Assembly (NCBI GenBank): GCA_027485735.1
Contig: JAIXQM010000194.1
Location: 62,001-126,000 of the forward strand
Length of the DNA: 64,000 bases
Direction of reading: 5' to 3'
From: Sphingomonadales bacterium
GTDB taxonomy: Bacteria; Pseudomonadota; Alphaproteobacteria; Sphingomonadales; Sphingomonadaceae
The first letter of the stretch is position 1; each line of letters opens with the position of its first letter. A program made the translations under genes and the position numbers. The notes beneath the pieces are model-generated. The model made no database searches. It was given only the letters and a program-made list of their open reading frames with translations, and was not told the DNA's origin. This document shows positions 54,514 to 64,000 of the stretch, piece after piece.

Positions 54514-56352
54514 TTGTCGGCGAATCCAACAACAGCGGCATGGGTGCGGTTTCTGCGGAACTACGGGCCGATTCCAACCAACGACAATATGTACGACGAA
54601 TCGATCCAGCGCGCGCTGCATCGCCACAAGATTCGTCCGATCACCTTGCCTGCACCGCTGCGCGACCGCCTCGTTACGATGTTTCAAAGCGATGCCCCGG
54701 TCTCGCACATCATCACCGGCACGGCCGGCGACGGCAAAACCTATCATTGCCGCGAAGTCTGGACCGAACTGGGCGGTGATGTCACTGCATGGAACCTAGG
54801 CGACAAGATCCAGCGTCTGGTTGTCGGCGACCGCACGCTCGTCATAGTCAAGGATCTTAGCGAATTGCGCGACGATGAGAGCAACGACCTCATTATCGCC
54901 TTCGCGCGCGACGTCGCCGACCCCGATACGCGGACCTTCTATCTGTTCGCCGCCAACCATGGGCAGCTGCTCGAAAAGCTCAAATCCGCGCCCGCAACCC
55001 CCGAAGTGCTGCGCATTAGTAAGGTCGTCGAGGATCTGCTCGTCACCAGCGCGAGTGTCGACGGCGGCATCGCGCTCGAGCTGACCGACCTAAGCCGATC
55101 GCCTGCCTCCGAGATGGCGATGGCGATCATCGAGGAAGTGACCGGTCATGAGGGGTGGAACGGGTGCGAGGATTGCGGTGCGAGCGGTGATGGCACTTGC
55201 CCGATCTTCGAGAACCGTCGTCGGCTGATCGGCGATGGTCCTCACGATCCGTTCAAGCGTCGCCTGACCGCGCTGATCGAATTGAGCGAGCGCAACGGCG
55301 GCCATTTTCCGGTGCGCCAGCTGCTTGCGCTCGTCGCCAATGCCATTCTCGGTCATCCCGAGGCACGCGACGGGCTGATGAGCTGCAATGATGTGACCAA
55401 CGTTCAGTCGTCGGGTCATGCGGACCGCGCGTCGATCTACCGCAACATCTTCGGTGAGAATCTCAAACCCAGCAAAGCCGAGAAAACTGAGCTGTTCAGG
55501 AAGCTCAATGCCTTTGGCATCGGCGCCGAAACTAGCAACCGGGTCGACAATCTGCTCGTCTACGGGGCCGACGATCCAGCTTACGCGGCCAGTTATGCCG
55601 AGCTGATGCTGAACGATCCCGTCTACGGCGCGACGCCGGCCTACACCAACGCCCAGCGCGCCTATCTTGAAGGCGCCGACGACGGTGACCGCGCCGGCTT
55701 CCTTTCGGCCCTTCGGGCTCAGCGCCAGCGACTGTTCTTCACCATGCCCGACGCCAAGGCCGCCGATTATGATCTGTGGGATCTGACTGTCTTTCGCTAC
55801 GCCGGCCTCTATCTCGAGGTCGCCGAGAAGATCGCCGCCAAACAGGCTGTACCCCGCGCGGCGCTCAACATGGTGGTGCGTGGGCTCAATCGAATCTTCA
55901 CCGGCATGCTCGTCCAGAACCAGGACGAGCTCGTCCTCGCAACCTCGGGAAGCTATTCGCAATCCAAGCGCAGCCCGCTGCTCGACGAACTAATCTCGGT
56001 CCCGCGCTCTGGCGGTGAGGAAGTCAGCATCGTCGCCGATAAAAGCGACGGAGCGTTCGGGGTCGCGGTCAGGCTGGTGCGCGGGACCGAAATCGCGCCG
56101 GTGTTCCTGTCGCTGTCCCCGACCCGCTTCGAATTTCTCGGCCGCGTTGCCGAAGGCGCGCTGCCCAGCAGCTTCTCCCTCGAATGCCATGAGGATCTGC
56201 TGGCATTCAAGGCGCGGTTGCTGCGCGAGACCGAGAACCGCCGCAAGCTCGACGGCGACGAGGAAGCCACTGACGGTGAGCTTGTTCTGCGCTTCATCGA
56301 ATTGAATGCGGATGGGCGCGCGCAGGCGCGCCGTGTGATTGTGCGAGTTTGA
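54514..56352 (+). CDS. dptF: DptF-like P-loop ATPase (phosphorothioate-dependent restriction)
   Basis: A 612-aa protein, read from TTG 54514 behind a GGGGGCAGGG stretch; ATG 54589 is an alternative that leaves the P-loop intact. Walker A is ITGTAGDGKTYHC (~67-75) and a Walker B-like LVIVKDLSE follows. A Cys cluster (GCEDCGASGDGTCPI, ~216-230) probably binds zinc. Layout and position directly before two overlapping genes with DptG- and DptH-like features suggest DptF of the Dnd restriction complex. I identify it from motif order and context only; a different P-loop defence family is possible. Confidence 0.62.
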   Translation: MSANPTTAAWVRFLRNYGPIPTNDNMYDESIQRALHRHKIRPITLPAPLRDRLVTMFQSDAPVSHIITGTAGDGKTYHCREVWTELGGDVTAWNLGDKIQRLVVGDRTLVIVKDLSELRDDESNDLIIAFARDVADPDTRTFYLFAANHGQLLEKLKSAPATPEVLRISKVVEDLLVTSASVDGGIALELTDLSRSPASEMAMAIIEEVTGHEGWNGCEDCGASGDGTCPIFENRRRLIGDGPHDPFKRRLTALIELSERNGGHFPVRQLLALVANAILGHPEARDGLMSCNDVTNVQSSGHADRASIYRNIFGENLKPSKAEKTELFRKLNAFGIGAETSNRVDNLLVYGADDPAYAASYAELMLNDPVYGATPAYTNAQRAYLEGADDGDRAGFLSALRAQRQRLFFTMPDAKAADYDLWDLTVFRYAGLYLEVAEKIAAKQAVPRAALNMVVRGLNRIFTGMLVQNQDELVLATSGSYSQSKRSPLLDELISVPRSGGEEVSIVADKSDGAFGVAVRLVRGTEIAPVFLSLSPTRFEFLGRVAEGALPSSFSLECHEDLLAFKARLLRETENRRKLDGDEEATDGELVLRFIELNADGRAQARRVIVRV

Positions 56353-56354
56353 CT

Positions 56355-57896
56355 ATGGAAATCCTCACTCGCCCCACCGAATTCGAGGATCGCGCTGGCC
56401 CTGCCTTCTGGATCGACGAAGCGATATGGGGTCACCGCCTGCACGACGAACAGGCGCCGTGGCTGATCTTCCTTGAGTTCATGACAGTCCTGCTTGCAGA
56501 ACATCGCGAGGGCAGGGCGCTCAAGGAGGCCCGTCTCAACAGCCTGTCCTACAAACCCCAGCTGCAGCTGCGCTTGCGCAATCTCGTCTTCAACAACCCA
56601 CATGTCATGACGGTGCAAGCCGAAGCCCGCTCGGACGACGCGGCCTGGAGCAGTTGGCTCGAGAAGATGGCGGAAACCGTCGGCGGCATCGACCAGCGCG
56701 ACTTCAGCTATCTGCGCGACCGCTTCGAAAGCTTCAACGATTTTGCCGCCGTGCTGAGTTTCCTCCAGGGGTCCGCGATTGAAGGCACCAGCAACAAGCG
56801 CTGGAGTTCGAAATTCGTCTTCCCGTTTGGGCCGCACGCGCTTTATGAAGACGTCAATGTGAAGCCGAGCGGCAGCGTCTCGAACGACCGCCGCTTCTTC
56901 GCGCGCTCGGGTGAACTACTCTATCTGATGTTGTGCCGCAGCCAGCATGCCGATGCCCTGCGCGGCCTGCTGGTGACGAAATTCCTCGAAAGCCCTGCGC
57001 CCTATGACAGCATGGCGCGTGCGTTGCAGGGCGAGCGCCAGCTCGCCAAGGCCGAACGCGGCGGCGCCTATCTGCCATGCTCTAGCCACCCAATCTTCGA
57101 CCGGCTCGCGGCCGACTGGCTCGCCATCCTCAACCTGCCCATCCCGGCGCACGATGCGATCCCGCATCTCGTCACCATGACCGGGCTCAACCTTATCCTC
57201 TATCAGCTCGACCGCGCCCGCGAGCTGCTCGACCGCGCGCCGATCGCTCTGGTTTGCGAGATCGTCTCGCCGCGCAAATCGGTGGTGCGCGATCTCTCGG
57301 CAGACAGCTATCAGCACAACAATATGCTGCCGCAGCAAGCCATCGAGCATTTCGTGCGCCGGGTGACCGCGACCGATGCCTGGACCGAGGCTTTGGCCTC
57401 TGACGATCCGACGCTCAATACGATCGATATCCTCAAGCGCGAATTTGGCTGGCCCGACGGCGACGATGACGAACTGTCGACCGACCCGCAGGAGTTTGTC
57501 GATGCGCTCGTCGATCGCGCGGCCGTCCGCCACAAGCAGCATGTCGGCAAGATCCACATGACCTGGTCGCGCGCGATCGGTCTCGCCTCGCGGCGTTCGA
57601 GCCGGCGCGTACGCTATGCGCCGACCGACCGGCTGCTCAAGACCCTGGTCATCGCCTGTGTCGGCGAGCGGCTCGAGTTCAAAGATTTTCTGGTTCTGCT
57701 CCACGACCGCTACGGCTTCGTCATCGGCGACGCGCAAGCCCGCCCGTTCATCGATGCTGGCACCGCCGATCAGGAAGACTTTTCCGACAACGCGCACCGC
57801 TTGGAAGAGCGGCTCGCCAGTCTCGGTCTCCTGAAGCGCCTGTCCGACAGCTGCGCTTATGTCGAAAACCCATTCCAGCGAGCCCAAGCCGCGTGA
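56355..57896 (+). CDS. dptG: DptG-like protein
   Basis: A 513-aa protein with no enzymatic motif that I can see. It starts at ATG 56355, 2 bases after the dptF-like stop, and ends inside the start of the next gene. The middle is helical (LVTMTGLNLILYQLDRARELL), and the C-terminus looks like a winged helix (FKDFLVLLHDRYGFVIGDAQARPF). Calling it DptG rests mainly on position between the F- and H-like genes and on general size (DptG is usually ~440 aa). If the operon is not dpt, this would be an unnamed subunit. Confidence 0.5.
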   Translation: MEILTRPTEFEDRAGPAFWIDEAIWGHRLHDEQAPWLIFLEFMTVLLAEHREGRALKEARLNSLSYKPQLQLRLRNLVFNNPHVMTVQAEARSDDAAWSSWLEKMAETVGGIDQRDFSYLRDRFESFNDFAAVLSFLQGSAIEGTSNKRWSSKFVFPFGPHALYEDVNVKPSGSVSNDRRFFARSGELLYLMLCRSQHADALRGLLVTKFLESPAPYDSMARALQGERQLAKAERGGAYLPCSSHPIFDRLAADWLAILNLPIPAHDAIPHLVTMTGLNLILYQLDRARELLDRAPIALVCEIVSPRKSVVRDLSADSYQHNNMLPQQAIEHFVRRVTATDAWTEALASDDPTLNTIDILKREFGWPDGDDDELSTDPQEFVDALVDRAAVRHKQHVGKIHMTWSRAIGLASRRSSRRVRYAPTDRLLKTLVIACVGERLEFKDFLVLLHDRYGFVIGDAQARPFIDAGTADQEDFSDNAHRLEERLASLGLLKRLSDSCAYVENPFQRAQAA

Positions 57897-60800
57897 CTCC
57901 TTCAGATCTGATCGGCGCCGCCGGCGCGACCTCCATTCGCCTGCGTCTGAACACCCTCACGCCCGAGGATGAACTTGCTCGCTATCTGCTCGACCGGCTG
58001 ACCGGCGAGCAAGTCGCCGCCATCACTCGCGCGCTGCTCGCCGACCCGATCACCGCGGGTAAGTTGATGATCGCGCTGCCGCGCGATCTGGTCGCGCCAT
58101 TCGGCTTGCCCGAGACGGTCATCACCGACGAGCGTACCGTGCGGGTACGCAATCTGGCGTGCGACCGGCCCGCCATGCTCATCGCCAATACTGACGACGA
58201 TCAGGGCGCCTCGCTGGGTGACGTGACCCTAATTGGCGCCAAGCAGCTGACCGAGGAACCCGATCCGTGGGTCGACGCCGCGGTTGCAGGCCTGGGCCTT
58301 GCCGACAACCAGATCTCCGCGTGGAAGGCGGCATTGCGCGGTCTCAACAGTGCCGAAGACTGGACGCTGCATCAGATCGGCACTTATGTGGCGATGGCCC
58401 GCGAGCGGATCGAAACCGACGCTGTGCCCGTGGCCGCAGCCCTTGGCTGGGCGCTTCCTGCCCTGCGCCTGCCGCGCGACAGCGGCTATTTCATGGGATT
58501 GGGCGACAAGGACCGCGAGCAACCGCGCCGCTGGAAGAAGCTGTTCGAAAAGCTCGTCTCGGATCGCAAGCCCTTGCTGGTCAAGCAGCGCCCTAATCGC
58601 CAGATTATCGAAAGCGAGGAGCTGCGCAGCCAATTCGACGAAGTGCGCGACGATATTCCGGCTAAGGTTCACGCAGCTATTGAAGCGTTCATTGATACGG
58701 CGCCCGGCTGGAGTCCCGAAGCTGAATTTCTGTCCGAATATGAGTGGGAAGGTGAGAGCGTCCTCCAGCTCTTCTCAGGGATCAAGCTGCGCAAAACTTC
58801 GTTCGCCCAGGAAACCATCAATTTTTTCGAGTTCCAGCTGCCCGACCGGCTGAGTACCGCCGACGACGAATATCTAATCGCGCTTAAGGCACGTTCACTT
58901 AAGGAAACCCGCGACGACGATCGCGACTTCTTCGAAGCGCATCGCGACGATCTCGCGCAGGACAAGTCGCTGCGCGTCAAATGGGAACGGTTCATTTTCG
59001 GCCGGCCGATTGAATGCACCGATTTTCTCGAGGGCCTGCTCCGCGCGATCGAACGCCTGTTCGGGCAAGTCAATTTGCTCGGCGGCTCGCGCAAGCTTAC
59101 GATCAGATCCTCGCGCCGCAGCCGCAACCAGTGGCTAGATCTAAATGCTGATGTCGGTCTCGCCTTCGGTTTGCGCTATCGTGGACTGCCGGCGCTGACC
59201 GGCGCATCGGTCGAATGGGATGTCCAGCATCTCTTCGCCTATGAAGAGCTGCTCGACCGGGCCAAAGCGCGCCAGAAGAAATATCGCCGCAACGAGTCCA
59301 CCGCGCGCGGTGCGGTGCAGGTCAAGTTCGATATCGCGCTCACCGTCGGCGGCGAACGTGCCACGGTGCAATTGGTGTGGAGCGGACAGCCCGGCGTCAT
59401 CGGCTTTGAATTGCCCAAGGACATCGGACGTCTGCTTAAGCGGCCGTTCGTCCGCAGCAATGTCGCGCGCCTGCCGGTTAGTCGCAAAGGCACGCTGCAA
59501 TCGGTGTCGCTCGTCGATGTAGGCACCCTCCAGCCAGCCTTCGGGCAGGATGCGGGTACGCTCGTGCCGCGCACCAATGCCGGAGAGGACATCGCCAAGA
59601 TCTTCCCCAAGACCTTGAAAGCCGCACGCGACGCCGGGCGGATCGATGCCGCGGGGTTCGTCGCGATCGACGCTGCCTGGACTGCTTTCGCATCGCTTTA
59701 CGCCGATGCTTTGTTGGCGCTGCAGAGCTCGGGCTATGCCTCGGCGACCCTGGTTGCGCAGGCCGAAGCCTATGGTGCATTGCTCGTGACGCTCGGCAAC
59801 CATGCGATGGGCGATCTCAATCGTCGTGATCTGTGGGAGCCGTTGCTTAGCCTAGGTACTGTGACAGTGGTTGGCGGCGCGCCCTCGGCGATCGTTGCGC
59901 CCTGGCATCCGCTGCGTCTCGCCGCCGGCGCTTCGAAAATGCGCTCGGTCGCTGGCCTCGCCGAGTACCTCCTTTCCGGTGTTGATGTTAATTTTGGCGA
60001 TTCGCGGCTGTTCTTTGCCGATCTGCGCGACGAACTCGCGCATCCATTGTTTCCCGAAATCGCGGTCGGTTATGATAACAGCGAAGCCGTGCTTCTTGCA
60101 GAAACCAGCACGGTCAACGATTACAGCCTGCTCGAGCGGCCGGTTCGCGATCCATCCGAGGCGACCACCGATGTCGATCCTGCCGAGGCTGCGCGGCAGA
60201 TCCGGTCCCTGATCGAACGCTATCTCGACCTTCAGCCGCACGAGCGCTCGAACCTCAGCATCATGCTCTACAATTGCGATGCCGCCGGACTACCGCTGGC
60301 AACTGTCAATGCGCTGGGTTCAGTGCAGGACCAGGACGAAGTCCATTGCAATGTGCTGGTCCGCCACCGCGATCGTTCGCGGCTGTCGCGTGTCTATACC
60401 GAATTGCTCGAGCGCTCCGAAGGCGATCCCGACGCTGTCGTTGTCAGCGAAACCTCTCGCAATTTCATGTCCAAGCTGCGCATCGGGGTCATGCTCGACA
60501 GCGGCACCAATGGGACTGGCAGCACGCGCGAAATCGACGTCGCCTTCCTCCACGATGTTGTCTCCCGCCAGGCGCGCGAGCAATGGTTTCCGGTGCCCGC
60601 GGTCAGTGACAATCCGCGACTGCTCGAGCATGTCCCGGCGCGCTGGTCCTATCGCCGGGTAACCTCGGAAGACGAGTTGAAAGCGACTAGCTATCTGACC
60701 TGTCCGCGCCAGCCTGCCGCCGGTTGGGCCTATGTCGATGCTGTTGCCAACATCGTGCGCCGCCAATCGCATGGGACCGACGAACATTATCTGCCGGCTC

Positions 60801-63352
60801 GTCAGATCTCGTTCCAGGATGGCGGATTGAAGGCGATGTTCGAGGAAGTCCACGGCCTCGCTGAATGGGTCGCGACTTATGACGACTTGCTCGACAAGCG
60901 CCAGCTCGCTGCACAGGGCATCAATGTCATTCGCTACCGCCGCCAGCGCACCCACGGCCGCAACATGGTGGTGTCTTCGACCTCCGAACTGCGTATCCTG
61001 CATGTCCTTGTCCTGCGGCGGCTGACCGAGCTCTCGCTCGGCCTCGACGATGCACGGCTCGCGGGTCTCGCCAAGCGCATGATTGAGGACGCCAACGCCA
61101 TTTCGGGCGATATCGTGTTGCGTGCCGCCAAGCGCGGCGTGGCCGCCGGCGAGCTCATCGGCCTGGTGCTGAGCCGCGCTCTGATCGCCGAGGAAATGGG
61201 CGCGAGCGCTGCCGTCGCCTGGTTTCTACTCGACGATTATGCACAGTGGCTGGGACAAAAAGAGGAAGGCATTGCCGACATCCTCGGGCTCAGCCTCTCG
61301 ACCGACGAGAAGGGTGAACCGCGACTGCGAGCCATCGTCACCGAGGCAAAATATGTCGACCAGTCCGGCGCTGCCGAGGCAGGCCGTAAGTCGCGCAGCC
61401 AGTTGCGCCAAACCGTCGCGCGGATCGACGACGCGTTGTTTGGCGATCCCGGCCGGCTCGACCGGGACCTGTGGCTGTCGCGGATCGCCGATCTTCTGCT
61501 CGATGGCACGGCAGCGCTTGGCCAGCCCAATTTGCTCGAACGCGTCCGCGACGGCATCCGCCGCGGGGCGGTACCGATTGATCTACGCGGTTATTCGCAT
61601 ATCTTCATCTCCGGCCCGGCCGGCGACGGCAGCAGCACGGGTGAGCAGGACGTGCTTCCGGGCATCGAGGGTGGGCTTCAGGAAACCTTCACTCGCGAAG
61701 GCTTGCGCCAGCTCCTCAAGGCCTATGAGGCCGGGACGTCGCTCAGCGTTACACGGCAAAGCCTGGGCGAAGACCGCAGCTGGGACATGCCCAATTTCAA
61801 CGCACCCGCACCACGGGTCGAGTGGACCAAGTCGATCGAGGTCGATTCGACTGCCACCGGCGCCGCCAAGCCCATCGTCCATGATTATGACGAGGACGAT
61901 GATGATGGCGACCCCGAGGGTGGCATCTCAAGCGAAGAACCGGCACCGAGCACGCCGCAGGGCGGGGGCAGTAATGCGGTGGCAGTTGAGGGGGGTGCCG
62001 AACCTGCTGCTTCCGGTGCGGCAGTACAGTCTGTTGTCGCCATAAAAGCTGTTACCGCTGCCGAGCCGATAGCGGACAATGGGATTGGTTCGGATGCTCC
62101 AATGGCGCCTGTCGCTACGTTGCCGCCGGCGCCTGTTGCCACGACCCCGGTTGCGCAGGCGACACCTACATCGGGGATCGCGATCGATGCATTGATCTGG
62201 GCCCGCGCCGAAAAGGCCCATGAGGAAACGGCCGAGGCGCAAAGCTGGCTCGACTCCACCGCGCAGAAGCTGCGTTCGGCGCTGCTCGGCTATAACCTTC
62301 AGGCCAAGATCACCGGCACGCGGCTGACTCCCAATGCGGCGCTGATTCGCTTTATGGGGTCTGACCGGTTGCGGGTCGAAGATATCGAGGCCCGGCAATC
62401 GGCGCTGCTAACTACCCATGGCCTGCGCCTCATCTCGGTTTCGCCGTTGCCCGGCGAGATCGTCGTCGGCGTCGCGCGCCCGCAGCGCCAGATCGTCTCG
62501 CTCTGGGATGTGTGGGGACGCCGCGAGATCAACCGCAATGCCGCCGGTGTGAACACCTCGTTCGTGCTCGGACTGAAGGAGCTCGACGGCGAGATCCTCT
62601 ACCTCAATCTTGGCGGTCCCTTTGCCGGCGGTCAGCAGCACGAGCCGCACACCTTGGTGGCGGGCGCGACCGGCTCTGGCAAATCGGTGCTGATTCAGGC
62701 CTTGTTGCTCGATATCGCTGCTACCAATTCGAGTGCGCTCGCACATATCTACCTGATCGACCCTAAGATGGGCGTCGATTACGCAGCGGTTGAACGCCTG
62801 CCGCACTTGAAAGGCGGCGTGATCGTCGACCAGACCCGCGCAGTCGAAGTCATGGAAGGCCTCGTCGCCGAAATGGAGCGGCGCTACGAACTGTTCCGCA
62901 CCCATGGCGCGCGCGATATTCGGGCGTTTAACACCAAGGCAGCGCCTTCCGAGCGGCTGCCTTATGTGTTCCTAATCCATGATGAGTTTGCCGAGTGGAT
63001 GCTCACGGACGAATACAAATCAGCCGTTACGTCGAATGTCTCGCGCCTAGGCGTGAAGGCCCGTGCTGCAGGCATGCATCTGATCTTCGCGGCGCAGCGG
63101 CCGGATGCCAATGTCATGCCGATGCAGCTACGCGACAATCTTGGTAACCGGCTCATCCTCAAGGTGGCGAGCGTCGGTACGTCAGAGATCGCGCTAGGTC
63201 AAAAGGGCGCCGAGCAGTTGCTTGGCCTCGGGCATCTAGCCGCGCGCCTTAGCGGCGAGCCGGCGATCATCTACGCACAGGCACCATTTCTGTCAGATGA
63301 GGATATCGACGCTGTCGTGAATGCGATCATTGCGGGGGATCTGACCAGTTGA
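57893..63352 (+). CDS. dptH: DptH-like giant protein with a C-terminal FtsK/HerA-type motor
   Basis: A 1819-aa protein; GTG 57893 overlaps the previous stop. The large N-terminal part has no clear motif. An acidic and Ala/Pro-rich linker (DYDEDDDDGDPEGG and onward, ~1330-1430) separates it from an FtsK/HerA-type ATPase: Walker A VAGATGSGKSVLIQALL (~1588), IYLIDPKMGVDY, Walker B VFLIHDEFAEW (~1690) and FAAQRPDANVMP. Size and layout fit DptH, the motor of the phosphorothioate-dependent restriction complex DptFGH. The last bases overlap a further gene. No dndABCDE or ssp genes lie in the window. Confidence 0.65.
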   Translation: MTPSDLIGAAGATSIRLRLNTLTPEDELARYLLDRLTGEQVAAITRALLADPITAGKLMIALPRDLVAPFGLPETVITDERTVRVRNLACDRPAMLIANTDDDQGASLGDVTLIGAKQLTEEPDPWVDAAVAGLGLADNQISAWKAALRGLNSAEDWTLHQIGTYVAMARERIETDAVPVAAALGWALPALRLPRDSGYFMGLGDKDREQPRRWKKLFEKLVSDRKPLLVKQRPNRQIIESEELRSQFDEVRDDIPAKVHAAIEAFIDTAPGWSPEAEFLSEYEWEGESVLQLFSGIKLRKTSFAQETINFFEFQLPDRLSTADDEYLIALKARSLKETRDDDRDFFEAHRDDLAQDKSLRVKWERFIFGRPIECTDFLEGLLRAIERLFGQVNLLGGSRKLTIRSSRRSRNQWLDLNADVGLAFGLRYRGLPALTGASVEWDVQHLFAYEELLDRAKARQKKYRRNESTARGAVQVKFDIALTVGGERATVQLVWSGQPGVIGFELPKDIGRLLKRPFVRSNVARLPVSRKGTLQSVSLVDVGTLQPAFGQDAGTLVPRTNAGEDIAKIFPKTLKAARDAGRIDAAGFVAIDAAWTAFASLYADALLALQSSGYASATLVAQAEAYGALLVTLGNHAMGDLNRRDLWEPLLSLGTVTVVGGAPSAIVAPWHPLRLAAGASKMRSVAGLAEYLLSGVDVNFGDSRLFFADLRDELAHPLFPEIAVGYDNSEAVLLAETSTVNDYSLLERPVRDPSEATTDVDPAEAARQIRSLIERYLDLQPHERSNLSIMLYNCDAAGLPLATVNALGSVQDQDEVHCNVLVRHRDRSRLSRVYTELLERSEGDPDAVVVSETSRNFMSKLRIGVMLDSGTNGTGSTREIDVAFLHDVVSRQAREQWFPVPAVSDNPRLLEHVPARWSYRRVTSEDELKATSYLTCPRQPAAGWAYVDAVANIVRRQSHGTDEHYLPARQISFQDGGLKAMFEEVHGLAEWVATYDDLLDKRQLAAQGINVIRYRRQRTHGRNMVVSSTSELRILHVLVLRRLTELSLGLDDARLAGLAKRMIEDANAISGDIVLRAAKRGVAAGELIGLVLSRALIAEEMGASAAVAWFLLDDYAQWLGQKEEGIADILGLSLSTDEKGEPRLRAIVTEAKYVDQSGAAEAGRKSRSQLRQTVARIDDALFGDPGRLDRDLWLSRIADLLLDGTAALGQPNLLERVRDGIRRGAVPIDLRGYSHIFISGPAGDGSSTGEQDVLPGIEGGLQETFTREGLRQLLKAYEAGTSLSVTRQSLGEDRSWDMPNFNAPAPRVEWTKSIEVDSTATGAAKPIVHDYDEDDDDGDPEGGISSEEPAPSTPQGGGSNAVAVEGGAEPAASGAAVQSVVAIKAVTAAEPIADNGIGSDAPMAPVATLPPAPVATTPVAQATPTSGIAIDALIWARAEKAHEETAEAQSWLDSTAQKLRSALLGYNLQAKITGTRLTPNAALIRFMGSDRLRVEDIEARQSALLTTHGLRLISVSPLPGEIVVGVARPQRQIVSLWDVWGRREINRNAAGVNTSFVLGLKELDGEILYLNLGGPFAGGQQHEPHTLVAGATGSGKSVLIQALLLDIAATNSSALAHIYLIDPKMGVDYAAVERLPHLKGGVIVDQTRAVEVMEGLVAEMERRYELFRTHGARDIRAFNTKAAPSERLPYVFLIHDEFAEWMLTDEYKSAVTSNVSRLGVKARAAGMHLIFAAQRPDANVMPMQLRDNLGNRLILKVASVGTSEIALGQKGAEQLLGLGHLAARLSGEPAIIYAQAPFLSDEDIDAVVNAIIAGDLTS

Positions 63353-64000
63353 CGAGAACCGCCCAGTCGCAGTCCCTTCACTTTGTGCCAGGCATGGGCA
63401 GGGTGGAGTATGACGAGAGCGGCAGTGCGAAGCTTCGCTACACAGCTATTGATCCTGCTTTTAAGCTTTACACGTGCAAATGCGGGAAGGCGGATTGCAA
63501 CATCTCGTCATTCCGACCTTTGCGGGACCACATCGCTGAGTTGGTGAGAGTCATCCTATCGGCAGGACATGAAGGAAAGCTTCCAGGTGCTCAGGATGCG
63601 TACGAAGCATGGCCGGGTGTTTGCTATCCTCTGCAGATGGCGGCTAGCATCGAAGACGTCTTTGCAGACCCTTCAATCACCGACGATTCTGAATCATGGG
63701 CATGGTGCAGCCCGGCTTGGGAAAGCGATGAGGAGGATAGGGAGCAGGCGTCTAAATATGTCGCCGGCCTAACGATCTTCAATTTTGTGTGGATGGCATA
63801 CGAGGACGCCATTCGGGAAAGTCACATCACGAAATATGCCAAGGACAAGCTTCCGGTGCAGGCGCGGCGGCACTTCAGCGATTTTAGCGATGCGACCGGG
63901 GACATGCCGCTACTGGCATTCTCATACCGATTAGCTCGACACTGCTGCCTGAAGGACGATGTTCTCACCGAGGATATCTCGAATATAGAAGCGAAGTATA
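63349..64000 (+). CDS. Fourth gene of the dpt-like operon, unknown, truncated by the window end
   Basis: An open frame of 217 codons from TTG 63349, overlapping the dptH-like stop, runs to the end without a stop. An ATG at 63393 is the next in-frame start. The product shows LYTCKCGKADCNISSFRPL, a CxC-x4-C cluster that may bind zinc, then an acidic stretch with Trp residues (SWAWCSPAWESDEEDRE). I do not recognise it. The coupled start suggests that it belongs to the operon, so it may be a new component, a modification enzyme or a regulator. Confidence 0.6.
   Translation, partial: MTRTAQSQSLHFVPGMGRVEYDESGSAKLRYTAIDPAFKLYTCKCGKADCNISSFRPLRDHIAELVRVILSAGHEGKLPGAQDAYEAWPGVCYPLQMAASIEDVFADPSITDDSESWAWCSPAWESDEEDREQASKYVAGLTIFNFVWMAYEDAIRESHITKYAKDKLPVQARRHFSDFSDATGDMPLLAFSYRLARHCCLKDDVLTEDISNIEAKY

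Overview
The window looks like plasmid or chromid DNA from a sphingomonad (Alphaproteobacteria, Sphingomonadales). The grounds are: high GC with sphingomonad-style TonB-dependent receptors; an alphaproteobacterial LexA box (GTTC-N7-GTTC); a parA-parB-repA replication and partition block with iterons; DUF1612-type proteins known from alphaproteobacterial plasmids; and much accessory DNA with no tRNA, rRNA or other core genes.

Layout. (1) 1-23.2 kb is a heavy-metal resistance region. A first czcCBA set plus a cation-diffusion transporter runs leftwards behind a MerR-type regulator. A plasmid-borne NAD+ synthetase and the wreck of a TonB-dependent receptor follow. A second set runs rightwards: small secreted protein, czcC-czcB-czcA, DUF190, membrane-anchored protein, cation transporter, Zn/Cd/Pb-type P1B ATPase, secreted protein, ZIP transporter, Fur-family regulator. 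A second MerR regulator faces an SRPBCC-DUF3703 fusion gene, and a YnfA-like membrane protein lies beyond. (2) 23.4-34.5 kb is an SOS-controlled umuDC operon whose umuC is cut in two by a ~9.1 kb Tn554-like element (24687-33779). The element carries two tyrosine recombinases, two TonB-dependent receptors and a ModE-like DNA-binding protein. Removing it restores a 422-codon umuC. (3) 35-44 kb is the plasmid backbone: parA, parB, an RPA-family rep gene with two 16-bp perfect palindromes in its first codons (candidate parS), an iteron origin, a tyrosine recombinase, two DUF1612-type paralogues and an ORF6N regulator with a duplicated operator-like palindrome. (4) 44.4-64 kb is a defence island: a SIR2/DUF4020-type protein coupled to a possible HEPN protein; a 1504-aa GHKL ATPase ending in a nuclease-like domain; and an overlapping operon resembling dptF-dptG-dptH (phosphorothioate-dependent restriction) that continues into an unrecognised gene running off the window.

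How it fits together. The metal genes form a layered export system: periplasm-spanning RND pumps, inner-membrane CDF and P-type exporters, a ZIP transporter, and MerR and Fur regulators. The backbone block explains maintenance. The most notable parts are the defence island, where no phosphorothioation modification genes are visible, the precise umuC interruption, and the candidate centromere inside the rep coding sequence. All family assignments come from reading motifs by eye; no database search was possible.
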